DNA of 64,000 nt from Adiantum capillus-veneris (lineage: Eukaryota > Streptophyta > Polypodiopsida > Polypodiales > Pteridaceae), in NCBI GenBank assembly GCA_014529385.2, contig CM043963.1:80799412-80863411 (forward strand), given 5' to 3'. Both the position numbers and the translations under genes were made by a program. Below are positions 53,595-64,000 of this stretch, piece by piece. The notes under the pieces are model-generated. The model had not been told where the DNA came from. It saw only the letters and a program-made list of their open reading frames with translations, and did not search any database. The first letter of the stretch is position 1; every line of letters starts with the position of its first letter.

Positions 53595-56500
53595 CGTGGT
53601 GAGCAGGTTAGAATTGAACCTGCACGTAATGATTCAAATGAGTTGTTTTACCATTTGGATCACAAATATTCACAGTTTTACAAGGTACTTTGCAACGAAC
53701 AACCATCAACGTCAAATGCTGGCTCAAAAGATTCTCCAATCAATGTTGAAGATGGCATTGCATGCATCAGAAGTATGCTTGATGTTATTTGTTCTCTTCC
53801 TCTGCAAACCAATCTATATATTTCACTCTCCTCTGCTTACAAGTGTCACTAAGGGTTTAGAAAGCCTACTTATTATGATGGGTATGTTGCTTATGAACTT
53901 CCTCCTCAAAATGACAACTCTGCTATGTATGGGATGGAACATAGATTTGATGGGCATGTTTGGACAGAATATGTTACCTGCAACAGTAATGATATATTCA
54001 ATGGGACTGTTCGTTTTAGTCAGTGTGGAGGGCATTTGAGATGCTCCAATATAGAATGTCCATACTATGAGGGAAGGAAACAATTTAATGAGTCTCAATG
54101 GCGAGGAAAATTAGCATGTGCTCCTAGTAAAGGCCACTTGGATGTGGGTAATGGAAAGCTTATATGCTTTCATTGCCGTCAAATTCCAGAGTGCATTGAC
54201 ACTTGCCCTGCAGTTATATATTATTGTATTCCATCTGAAAAGACTGGAGTTACTAGATGTGTATTGCATTTAGGTTTTCATAAACACCCTATTGCAGAGG
54301 CCAAGAGCAGAATTGCAGACCAGTCAATATCTGATGCCTTAATGCATCGAGCTGCCTTTGATACTCTAACAACTGCCAAACAGCTTGAAAGAAAAACTAC
54401 AGAAGACCTAATTATGGACAAGCTTGTTTCTCTAGTAGTTGGTGGTTACTCACCAATGACAGATGGAGAGTTCTCTTGTTTTCTAGATTCCGTAACCCCA
54501 TTGTCAGACAAGCGGCGTGTTCAAAGAACCTTAGAGTCAGCTAAACGGGCAAAAGGAATTACAACTCTTGGCTTGGAGTCTATTTTGACTTTAAAGTCAA
54601 AATCAAGATATCCCTTCCTCCACAGTGTTCGTTTTCCAGGTCAGCTTGGACTTGGACAACAACCTCATATATTTAAAATGTCTACTATGGGACCAGGGAG
54701 TGGTGTTGATTTGGTGAACCGTATGCGCCCTGGTGGAAATTTGCAAGATATGTGGGTGCATTTTGATCATGTTCATCATGTGGAGGGCTGGCCTACTATG
54801 TCGGCGCATGTTTATGACCCATATGTAAGAGAGCTATTAACATTGGCAATATGTGAATTTACTGTGGAAAACAAGCATGCACAGATAGAGTTTTGGAAAA
54901 TGCTTAATAAGGTTGTAGTTGATCATGGTTTTGATAAGCCTGAATTTCGATTTTTTAATGGTAGATGAGGCAAATACAAATTGGATTGCAGTTCGTACTG
55001 TCTATTTTGGTGGAGCCAAAAAAAATATGCCTGAGAAAGAAAGATCATGTGTTTTTCATTGGGAGCAAAGCATGGTTAAGCACACTGTCAAGTGTATACG
55101 TTCCTCTTATCAAGAGGAGCATAAAATATTGTGTCAAAAATGGTTACATGCACCTTCAGAACATGCAGCACAAGTATGCAAGGATGAACTCAAACAATTT
55201 TGGAAAATGGTCCATGCTATTTTGGATGAGATTCCAGCATTGGAAACATGGTTGTCATGGTGGGATGTTAGAGTGCCACATTGGGGAGACAGATTTGTTG
55301 CTCAAGATGAGACAGGTGCTTTTGTCCCTAGAAAAAATCATTCTGAGGAAAAACATGCAAGTATGCGTGCTTCAATTGGTTATAAGAATAACATTGGTCT
55401 GTATGAAGTCACTTGTGTAGATATGTCACTAGCAGTTCTTCAAAGTGTGCGCTACAATGCCTACTTGAAGGGCATGCATTCATCCGTAGGACCAATGATT
55501 GAAGACTTGGTAGGCAGAATTATGAGCAATCATTCAACATCAACATGCAATAGAAAACTTCTTGATGTAGCTCAGTCAGCAATTTTAGAAATGCAAATAC
55601 CAAGTCCAGAGATGAATAGAGCTCCAGTAAGGGAAAAGAGTGTGCAAAAATCACGCTCAATCTTTCTTGATGCCGATGAAACTCTTGAAGAAGACTCTCA
55701 TAGGCCAGAATTTGTTACTGTCACTACTCCAATTTACAATGTACGACATAGCTAGCAAAATACTTCTGCTACTCCTAGTCTTTGGCCAGAGAAAAAGGTG
55801 CCTCGGACTGTTTGGCCGATTAGGCGCAATGAGTCTCGCATAAAAATGACGTGTTTTGGTGTTCTCCCCGGAGAGAAAGTACGTTGTGGTAGGTTCATAA
55901 ACAACAATTTAGATAATGTGAAAAATGGTGTGCCTGCCCCTTGCTTTTGGGGAAGGAGAAAATATTCAGTTGTGGGTGCCAAACCAGAAGGAATTATTGA
56001 GGGGTTTGTATGGTTTTGCAATGATAGTACCACTCATGCATGGAATATTGATGGGATGATAATTGGACCTCCTGGCCCAGCTTCGGGGATGTGGGTTGTT
56101 GAAGAGGGAACATGTCTGCTTCCATGGGAGGTTGAGATGCTGCACAAAAATGGATTTGTTCTTCAGGGATATAATACGACAGCACAACAGAACCGCATTA
56201 TTGGTGGGCAATGTGGAACACAACCGAGCTCTTTCGTGCTAGATTTTGAGATGGAAAGCATGTAAGGTGGAGGACAAAATTAACCAAAGACTTCAATGAC
56301 AGGATAGCATAGGGCCAAAGCATGGAAGCACATCTAGTGAGAGAGGTTATATTGGTAAAAAGTGCATTGCATGTTTTTCATGTTAGCACTCCAGGCTCAC
56401 TTCAAAAGGGGGTTACTTATGCGGTGACCATTGCAGACTTTCCTCGATGTACTTGTGAGGATTTCCAAAAAAGAGATAGCAGGCGTCTCACGTACGTGCC

Positions 56501-56640
56501 GTGCAAACACATGTACTTTGTGTATTTTTGAGTTCTTGGTTTGGATTCTGTAGCTCATGAGTTTGTGCATCATGCAGCACTGACAAAAGTAGAGTTGTTC
56601 CAGGGATTGTGTGGGGCCAGAGTGCCAGCATAGCATCAAC
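53595..56640 (+). pseudogene. Mutator-like transposase with SWIM zinc finger
   Basis: The frame from 53643 passes a TAA at 53850 and continues YYDGYVAYELPPQND to a FLYWCH/GCM-like Cys/His region (CNSNDIF, CGGHLRCSNIECPYY, CFHCRQIPEC). The catalytic part has MWVHFDHVHHVEGWP, PYVRELLTLAICEFTVENKHA and, after a one-base shift near 54955, FLMVDEANTNWIAV and SCVFHWEQSMVKHTV. This order fits the Mutator transposase core (D ... D in the VDEA box ... C-x2-H). A TAG at 55753 precedes MTCFGVLPGEKVRCGRF. The last frame (56322-56531) has a SWIM finger CTCEDF...PCKHMYF (C-x-C-x(n)-C-x-H), the usual C-terminus in this superfamily. At least two stops and two frameshifts make it inactive. Confidence 0.82.
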
Positions 56641-56917
56641 TTCTTGAGCTAAGGTTTGCAGTTCCTATGGATTGGCCATTTTTTTGGATTCCCTGCAATT
56701 TCCATTGTAGGATGAGCCCCTATTATACTTACATTGTTTTGATAGCTTGTGTTACTTAATCCATTTGGCATTTATATTGTTGCAACGATCACCTTCTATG
56801 GATTGACCGTTTTGTTGGACTGGTTGCACTTGACATTATGGTAGAGCTTTTTTGTGTTATAATTCTCCCTACTTTCGCTCGAAAAAATGCCACGCTCAGT
56901 GTATGGTTTTCTCCTAG
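56641..56917. other. 3' region of the Mutator-like transposase
   Basis: No coding signal. TTCGCTCGAAAAAATG at 56873-56888 opens the inverted sequence shared with the left end. Confidence 0.5.
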
Positions 56918-57129
56918 CATACCATAGTAAGCTAATTAGCATATACAGTATACAAGAAGCTGCCATGTTATCCTTGAAACCAGCAATGGTATGCTAATTA
57001 GAATGTATTCTAATTATCTACTGTGTGTATCTAATTAGCATACATGATATGCTAATTAGCACATGCTATTTTTTCTAGTTAGCATAAGCAGTCTGCTAAC
57101 TAGCATAAACAATATGCTAATTAGCATAC
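56918..57129. repeat. Element-2 right palindromic repeats
   Basis: About eight copies of TATGCTAATTAGCATA-like palindromes with spacers, the counterpart of 44985-45082. Confidence 0.82.
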
Positions 57130-57309
57130 CTTTGTTGATTTCCAATGAGAATGTATACAAATTCAATGTTTACAAGACAAAAAAGAATGCCAACAGTACA
57201 CATAGTATTGTCTTCAAAAAAAATAATAGTACAGGATCTGATCATTATTATCTGAAGTGAATGTTGAAATAGTTACAAACATTGGAAAGGCAATTTACAA
57301 ATTTCCCTC

Positions 57310-58440
57310 ATAATGTTACAAAATTGCAGAGAGTCTCCTACTCTGGATAAGATCGTGATTTAGGGCGCTTGTACATTCGCTTTTGCCCAATGTCCGTTTG
57401 CTTCTTTGTTTACTGAGCTTTTGGGTCTTGCTCTCTTTCTTCTTCTTTCTGATCTTTTGGTTCTTGCAACTCTCTTTCTTCTTCTTCTTGCTGCTGTTTT
57501 TGTAATTTTTCCCTCTATAGCCTCTCTCTTTTATGTCTTTCAACTTATTCATCAACCTCCCTTTGTCTCCTATGCAAGGCTTCCTTACGCTTGGCCTCAT
57601 TGTGCTTGTACATTTATGATTCCATCTTCTTGATCACTTCTTGTGAAAACAAATCTGGGGCAGTAACAAACGCATTTTCAGTTGTATACGCTGCACAATC
57701 CTCTGATTGCAGTCATAGGAACAGCCAGCTGCTCAAAGTATCTATCAAGAAGTTTTGTCGTTGTTCTTTGGTATCGTCCTCTATCTTAGGAGTAACAAGC
57801 CAACTTCCTTCATGGTTCTGGCATAATTTGTACATATTATCGTCAAATAATTAGACTCTTTTGGGGCTTAAAGTTGCAGTTCTTCCAAAACAATCTCAAA
57901 TCCTTCAAGAATACACGCTTATTATATATCTACAAAGGTTGGCCACTACAATGATTCTGTGAAAAAAAAACCTCTCAGCTTAGCCCGTTGCTCTTTGAAT
58001 AGTATTTCTAATATTGCATTCACTTTAGGTGCCATGTTGGTCCTCCATATATACACATGGAAAAATCGGAGGCACCAATCCAAAAATTTGTGGCTATCTC
58101 TGCAACAAAATGCATACCTCCTATATTGCACATTTTACTTTATCATTTCTCCTACATGTTTAGGGGGAATCTCACCGTGCATTGGCTCTACAACTTGAAC
58201 AAACAGGCCATTTAAATAAGGAATCAAAGCGCACCCCTCGTCTGGCAACGGCTTTGGCATGCATATTGGGTCTTGCAGTCCATACCACTCAACAAAAATA
58301 ACTTCCCCCGAGGGATGAACATAACTGAAGTACTCCAAAACTTTTGTTAAGCATTTAAGATAGCTAGCCAGATGCTTCTCAATCTCGGCTTTTTCTTTTT
58401 GTAGTTGTCTCTCCTTGGCAATACGCCGCTTTCATATGGT
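57310..58440 (-). pseudogene. FCP1/NIF-like phosphatase-domain pseudogene
   Basis: Frames on - in order: 58437-58135 reads KEKAEIEKHLASYLKCL, then CMPKPLPDEGCALIPYLNGLFVQVV (motif I position, normally LDLNGL); 58131-57946 reads RDSHKFLDWCLRFFHVYIW and MAPKVNAILEILF; about 57920-57800 reads VFLKDLRLFWKNCNF and SLIIDDNMYKLCQNHEG (motif III). 57600-57316 is a Lys-rich coiled-coil tail. The order and spacing match the FCP1/SCP HAD domain and the copy at 20605-21960. The motif I aspartate is lost (I-P-Y). A CATTTTGTTGCAG remnant near 58083 marks an old intron. Several frame breaks; not functional. Confidence 0.7.
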
Positions 58441-58745
58441 TTTGCATGCAATGGTATAATTCAAATCATGCAGGTCAACTAACTGCAGTTTATCTTGACT
58501 TGTGACACAGAAACGGTATCGAATAAAGATATCATAAAGGACAAGGCAAAAACTACTAAACTATTGCACAATAAAATAATATTGAAAAGAGTTTCTCCAT
58601 TATAAATATCCAGAGAGATACATGCCACAGGGTGTAGAGCTTGCTAACACTACATAACTTGGACACAACAGGGAACAGATTCAACATAATTTCTTGCAAG
58701 CACGTGAGCGAATGGATTTTTTTCACCTCTGATGCGTTCGTTTAT
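58441..58745. other. Spacer
   Basis: No gene or repeat recognised. Confidence 0.4.
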
Positions 58746-61700
58746 TGTTAGCAGCAAGCTAACACGGATACCATTTTTTGTAGTTCTCATTGTAAAACAC
58801 TTATTATTTTGATAAATCGGGAATATTGTAACTCCTATTTTCTCATATAAACTCTGTAATTAATGAGCCTGGGCTACAAGCTTCCAGATTGTATCAACCT
58901 GTCATAACCCATCTTTGGTAGAACTTCCAGATTATTAGTTTTGACCACCAAAAACCTTGGCTAAGGTATAAAAGCCAGTTTTTGTAAGTTATTTTTAAGT
59001 TTTGGATAATGAAATACACAGCTTGAGCTAACGGCGCTCACTCCTCTCCTTCTCGCGCTTCCTACTCTCTCCCCGGTTGTCACATTGCAGTCGTGTTTGT
59101 TGCATTGCAACCGCCGGTAAGAGCTCTACGCATTGACGTAAACACATCACAGTATTTTGTAGCTTTTGGCATCGCCGACCCACGGTATAATTTAATCATA
59201 ACTAGTATTTTACACTTTCAAATAAAAAACTAAGCATAGGCAGGGTATTGGGGTATCATTGCTAAGCATTTATATGCATTTTGGGTCAAAAATGACTAGG
59301 CCAAAAATCCACTACTGTTAATAATCGTGATTTTGGAACTTGACCTAAAGTGGGGTTTGAGACCATAAGCATGTGTGCGTAGGTCTTATAAACATGTCCT
59401 AGAAGTTTTGTTACGTTTGAATGCCATTTGATGCTGTGATTTATTTGCCGATGAGCGATTGGCTTTTGGTGATTTCAGTCACTTGAGTGTAGCTTGAGTT
59501 AGATGCGATTTGTTAGTTATTTTCAGAGAGATTGACAACCTCTTGTAGCCTCTATGCACTAGTCAAGTCAGCTTCGTCCCACGGATTGATAATTTAATTG
59601 TGGTTCTCGCTAATACTGCAATAAGATAGGATGGTGAGGTTAGACATGCGTCCCACATTTGGCATTGCTGTTGTCGGGGATCGAAGAGACCTAAACTAGG
59701 AAAAAACACGAGCGTCTTGTGCAGTTATCCTTTAACTTCCTCTAGGATCGCCTACAGCTCAAAACTTTCTTTTAGAAACCGCATAGCCTAAGATTGTCAT
59801 CTTTTGCTGTGTAGAGGTAGCTTGGAAGTAATTGTACTTGCTAAGTGCCTTTAGGATTGTAGGATTGTAGAAATAGATTAGAATTTTGAGGATAATTGGT
59901 AGACGAGACAAGTCTTAAGATCAATGATCAAAAAAACATAAAATACAAGAAAACGAGTGTTTGTGGACACTTTCCATAACCCCATTGCATGAGAATCTAG
60001 GAGTAGGGTAATTAGGATCTGAGGTGGATTTCAGAACCTTGCTCTCTCTGAAAGGATCAAGTGTGAGTTGTTATTGGAAGTTGCAAAATTTCAGGTCTAC
60101 GGCTAGAAATAGCACGAAAAGACTCGAAACCACCCAATCCGACTGGAGAGTAAGCTTAAAAGTTGTCTGAACCAGTTGGTAAGCTCAAGGACACTTCGAG
60201 GTAAAAATTTCAAGAGTTGGCCAAAACTCAGATTATTTACTTTTCCTTGACATTTTAAGCCAAAGTAAGTTTTGACTTGATTCATAGGCTTAAAATAGCT
60301 CATGTAAAGACTGTCTTTGAAAAAATTGCAAAAAAGTATTCATTTCAAGCCTAAAGTTAATAATCGCGATTGTTAACTTTTAGCTCAGATTTGACCAAGG
60401 TTCATACCATTGACTCATTGCATGTGTATAAACAACTTTTGTAAAGGCCTAAAACATTTGGATCACCAAACTGGCAAAAAACTGGGTAAAAACTAAAGTT
60501 TGTACTGACGTTTTGAATCTTGAGTGTAAAATTGGGGAAAAATTTTCCAAACTTGTTGAAAATTGATTCATAGGCTTATATGATGTGATAAACATGTGTA
60601 CATGCTCAGTTGACCAAAAAGATGAAAAAAGTTGTCAGTTGTAAATAATCGTGATTATTAACATCTACGCCATTTTTCAATTGTTTTGACCAAGTCAGCA
60701 TACCACTAGTTTTACCATGTTGTAATAAGCCCACAAACCAAATTTGGTAAGATTTGGATCGTTGGATTGAAAATTGTGACCAAATTTGCAAAGTTAGTCT
60801 GCGGACAAAAAATTGATGACCATTTGACCAAAAGTTGTCCAAACTTGATGAAACTTGGCTAGTGACCTTAAGTTGAGGTGCTTAAGAGATCTGTGTCAAA
60901 GTTGGGACAAAAAAGTGCAAAAATATAGCTGGAGTAAATAATCGTGATTATTTACATCGGCTTTAAAACTTCATAATTTTGCAAATGTGAGTATACACAA
61001 GGTCAAGCATAACAAGTAGACCCCACAAATCAATTTTGGTGAAATTTGGATCACAAAAGTGAGACTTAAGCGAGATTCTTGAAAATAGAGCCTGCGGACA
61101 CAAAACAGTTGTTGATAAACTTGTTCAGATTTTGTCGAAACTTGTTTAAACTTGTCCAGGGACTTTAACAAGTTGTATACTTGCCAAACCAATCCCAAAA
61201 GTACAAAAAACTAGCAAAAGTAAATAATCACAATTATTTATTACAGCTATTTAGGGATATTAGTTTTTTACTTTTGAACTTGTAAAGCAATAGACCAGCA
61301 TAATACAAAGCCACCGGGAAATTTTGGGTTCAATCGGATCAAAATTGATACATGTTCACTCGGTTTCTAGGTTGCATATTAATCCTTTGATTTTTTGCTA
61401 AAGGCAAATCTGAAAGTCAATTGTTGACTCCCATAGCTCGATTTGAAGTGATACACATAGACCAATCACGACAGTTAGCAAAAACTCTACTGTGTTTATA
61501 AAAGAACTACTAACTTGATCAAATTTGTATAGGAATCAGGTTGCAGACAAGGAATCGACAATTCAACAAAGGTTGCAATCGAGTCAAGTGGAAATTGATG
61601 ACAAGTGTGGGACGCATGTCTAACCTCACCATCCTATCTTATTGCAGTATTAGCGAGAACCACGATGAATTTGTCAAACCATGGGACGAAGCTCGACTAG

Positions 61701-62503
61701 TGCATAGAGGCTACAAGAGGTTGTCAATCTCTCGAAAAACAACTAACAACTCGCATCTAACTCAAGCTACACTCAAGTGACTGAAATCACCAAAAGCCAA
61801 TCGCTAATCGGCAAGCAAATCACATCCGTTACAGCATCAAATGACATCCAAACGTAACAAAACTTCTAGGACAAGTTTATAAGACCTAAGCACACATGCC
61901 TATGGTCTCAAACCCCACTGTAGGTCAAGTTCCAAAATTGCGATAATTAACAACAGTGGATTTTTTACCTAGTTGTTCAACCAAGAATGCATCTAAATGC
62001 TTAGCAATGATGCCCCAATACCCCGTCTATGCTTAGTTTTCAATTTAAAAGTGTAAATTCCTAGTTATGATGAAATTAGGCCGCGGGTCGGTGACCCCAA
62101 AAGCTACGAAATACTGTGAATGGCTTACGCTAATGCGTAGAGCTCTTACCTGCAATGCAACAAACGCAATTGCAATGTGACAGCTGGAGAGGGAGTAGGA
62201 AGCGGGAGAAGGAGATACGTGAGCGCCGTTAGCTCACGCTGTGTATCTCTTATCCAAAAACTTACGAAAATTGGCTTTCTTACCTTAGGCAAGGTTTTTG
62301 GGTGGTCAAAACTAATAATCTGGAGTTCTACCAAAGCTGGGAATTGAGTGGCTGATACAATCTAGAAGCTTGTAGCCCCGGCTCATTAATTACAAGGTTT
62401 ATTAGAGAAAATAGGAGTTACAATATTCCCGATTTATCAAAATAATAAATGTTTTACAAGGAGAACTCCGAAAAATGGTGTCCGCGTTAGCTTGCTGCTA
62501 ACA
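58746..62503 (-). repeat. 3.76 kb structure with 0.9 kb inverted arms
   Basis: Left arm 58746-59675 and right arm about 61597-62503 are inverted copies with clean outer ends: + starts TGTTAGCAGCAAGCTAAC and ends in its inverse GTTAGCTTGCTGCTAACA. The right end abuts a polypurine tract, so this is, on -, in the position of a 3' LTR (TG...CA). An LTR whose two halves are inverted copies is unusual. Alternatives are two opposed LTR copies or a foldback element inserted in an LTR. Non-coding throughout; arms differ by point changes and small indels. Confidence 0.78.
60355..61255. repeat. 290 bp tandem repeat in the centre of the inverted structure
   Basis: The motif GTAAATAATCGTGATTATTT, or variants, appears at about 60355, 60641, 60934 and 61220, spaced 286, 293 and 286 bases. 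Text after each copy is related (for example ACCAAATTTGGTAAGATTTGGATC). The motif also appears once in each arm near 59315 and 61940. Confidence 0.82.
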
Positions 62504-62518
62504 TTCCCCCCCTCCTCG
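62504..62518 (-). promoter_or_regulatory. Polypurine tract of a minus-strand retrotransposon
   Basis: The reverse complement reads GAGGAGGGGGGGAA immediately before TGTTAGCAGC, the expected PPT-LTR junction for plus-strand DNA priming. Confidence 0.82.
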
Positions 62519-64000
62519 CCTGTGTCGTCCCTTGACATAGCTTTATGGGCTGAAGTAGTCTTCGGGTTGACGGTAGGCGAGGCGGTGTTTAAGTGATTCT
62601 AGTGCCTTTTGGTATTTGATTCTTCGTTCTTTGTCCAGCACTTGCAAAAATTGCATGGTGACTTGATTCTTGAGTTCCACCGCTGAGTAGCCTACAAACG
62701 TGGATGTGAGGTTGCTTATCACCAGCGAAAATATCTTCGTTCGCCAGGTGAAGAATACAGTGTAGAATACTTCTTCAAAGGCTAGCATATTATGCAAGGC
62801 AGGAACATGCATCTGGAAAAGAATCCGTAAAGGATTTCTTTGGAAGGTTTCCCACTCAAATCGTAACACAAGACTTTGTTTCCTTCCAAGAATGAGAGAT
62901 ATGGGGCTCCTGTCTACTCAGTCTCATTGGAAACTTGTATGCATGTGACTAGCATCCTACAGATCTTATATAACATTACATAGGAGAGATCTGGCAGACT
63001 CTTGAAGAATGACATGGCTCCCATTAGGGTTTAAACCATGTATTCCTCTGTTGCTTAGCCTCTCTGTGGAGTTGGCAACCTTGGGAAGTTGAGCCAAGTT
63101 GGCCTCTTCTTCTGCAGTGCTTCATGCGCTTACCATGTCCTTACTCTGGGTACATGACAGAATGTGGGATCTCTTTGTAAGGCTGTAGGTGCTCTTGTGA
63201 ACAGAATCAGGTACCTCGGATTCTTGTTCAGCCAGCTTAACCTCCACTTTGGGTGGTCTTTACCTGCGCCATCTTCTTGCATATCTTTGTACATCCTTTC
63301 TTTTACCTGTAAAAGTTCTACTTTGATGAGAGGGTACTGCAGGGATAGTTGGCTCCATTGAGCGTTGATTTGATTGAGGTGAGTTGAGTGACGTTGATAG
63401 AGTGTAAAACTCTCAACTCCCAATCCATAGCAACCTTCCACTGCTCATCCACCTCTAAGGTGATCTTATCCTTCAGTGCGTCTTCTTCAGCTTTTGATAA
63501 CTGGACCATTGGCACAGTATCTGCATGTGTAATGTAAATCTAAAAATCTTCATCACCACTCGGATCTGCTGTGGAATGCGTCTCAAACCCAGCAAACGAG
63601 ACCGAGGGTATGTCTATTTGTGGCGGCTCTGAAGTGCCTGCCTCTTCCTACGTGTCTGGATTTCCATCTCCGAGGAGTTGATTTATGCGCTTGAGTTCTG
63701 CTATCTTCTTTAGGAGCTCCTCCTCTCTTTGAACCCTTATCAATGCCAAGTATCTGCGTTGTGACTGTTCTAAGTCCTTGTTTTTCTTTTCAAGTGCCTT
63801 GTACACTTCCTCAATTCCCTTGATCGAAGCCACAGCTGGATTTTCTCTGATTTGCCGCAAAAAATGGCCTGCTCATTGATTCTCTATTCAGAATATTGCA
63901 GGGAAGTATTGGCAACATCTAGCTGCACTTGAATTTTCTGAGCTAACAGAGAGGTCGTAACAAGTTCATTTGTGATTTCTGCCAGCTGCATGTCTTTTAC
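62519..64000 (-). pseudogene. 3' end of a minus-strand retrotransposon, extra ORF
   Basis: Frames 63860-63648, 63515-63318, 63441-63130 and 62869-62543 read toward the LTR. They encode a coiled-coil acidic region (EVYKALEKKNKDLEQSQRRY), PMVQLSKAEEDALKDKITLE, and a C-terminal RLAYRQPEDYFSP, followed in frame by a short tail ending near the PPT. No protease, RT or integrase motif is present here, so this is not pol; it resembles an extra ORF at the 3' side like that of Gypsy-2 (7868-8524). The element continues off the right edge. Frame changes near 63440 and 62900 suggest decay. Confidence 0.55.

Larger units (their letters stand above)
44985..57129. mobile_element. Element-2: Mutator-like element with ParB-methyltransferase cargo
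   Basis: Blocks of TATGCTAATTAGCATA-like palindromes at 44985-45082 and 56918-57129 mark the two sides. Next to them, inward, are similar sequences in inverted order (45107-45165 against 56873-56927: TTCGCTCGA-(A/T)-AAA and GCTC-(A/G)-GTG-x2-TGGT), so the blocks behave like long imperfect terminal inverted repeats. Inside are a minus-strand multi-exon ParB-methyltransferase gene and a plus-strand Mutator-like transposase, divergent from a 3.9 kb non-coding centre. The outer limits and the target duplication are not resolved. It interrupts the Gypsy-1-family LTR fragment on its left. Confidence 0.6.

Noticed and set aside
53643-53852. Possible separate small gene upstream of the Mutator transposase
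   Set aside because: Same frame as the transposase, separated only by one TAA; better read as its N-terminus.
60606-61198. Minus-strand ORFs in the inverted structure
   Set aside because: They fall on the 290 bp tandem repeats and differ in each unit; no coding support.

Overview
This is nuclear DNA of a land plant with a large, repeat-rich genome. The evidence is the set of full-size Copia and Gypsy LTR retrotransposons, a CACTA (En/Spm) transposon with perfect ends, a Mutator-like transposase with a SWIM finger, consensus spliceosomal introns, long microsatellites and no bacterial operons. The species cannot be named; a fern, other seed-free plant or conifer is my guess. I see no intact ordinary host gene. 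Coding regions belong to mobile elements or to gene pieces inside or beside them, and nearly all carry frameshifts or stops.

Layout. (1) 1-32057: one old Gypsy element on + (Gypsy-1) cut open by nested insertions. Its 5' LTR runs off the left edge and ends at 1163; its 3' LTR is 30395-32057 and holds a small MITE. Inside are a Copia element on - (1707-7219) and a second Gypsy on - (Gypsy-2, 7543-27264). Gypsy-2's right LTR is itself split by a roughly 9.7 kb insertion (Element-1, about 17401-27086). Element-1 holds an FCP1/NIF-like phosphatase-domain gene, a transposase-like gene of a family I cannot name, and long arrays of TGCTATATAGCA-type palindromes. (2) 32058-34970: an open exon-like stretch touching the Gypsy-1 LTR, then a 2.6 kb degenerate minisatellite. 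(3) About 34970-44745: a non-coding, LTR-like insertion that split the minisatellite and contains a complete 7.1 kb CACTA element (36947-44059, TSD ATT) with a fragment of a heavy-metal-associated (HMA) domain gene. (4) About 44985-57129: Element-2, framed by inverted blocks of TATGCTAATTAGCATA-like palindromes. It carries a multi-exon minus-strand gene with a ParB-like N-terminal domain and an adenine/cytosine-N DNA methyltransferase-like C-terminal domain, divergent from a plus-strand Mutator-like transposase. A second FCP1/NIF-like pseudogene lies just outside (57310-58440). (5) 58746-62503: a 3.76 kb structure with 0.9 kb inverted arms and a central 290 bp tandem repeat. It is joined at 62504 to the polypurine tract and 3' ORFs of a minus-strand retrotransposon that leaves the window.

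How the parts relate. The nesting gives a relative history: Gypsy-1, then Copia and Gypsy-2 inside it, then Element-1 inside Gypsy-2; separately minisatellite, LTR-like insertion, CACTA. The most unusual content is the cargo: a ParB-methyltransferase gene beside a Mutator-like transposase, and FCP1-like domain genes with a D-x-N first motif beside two different palindrome-rich elements.
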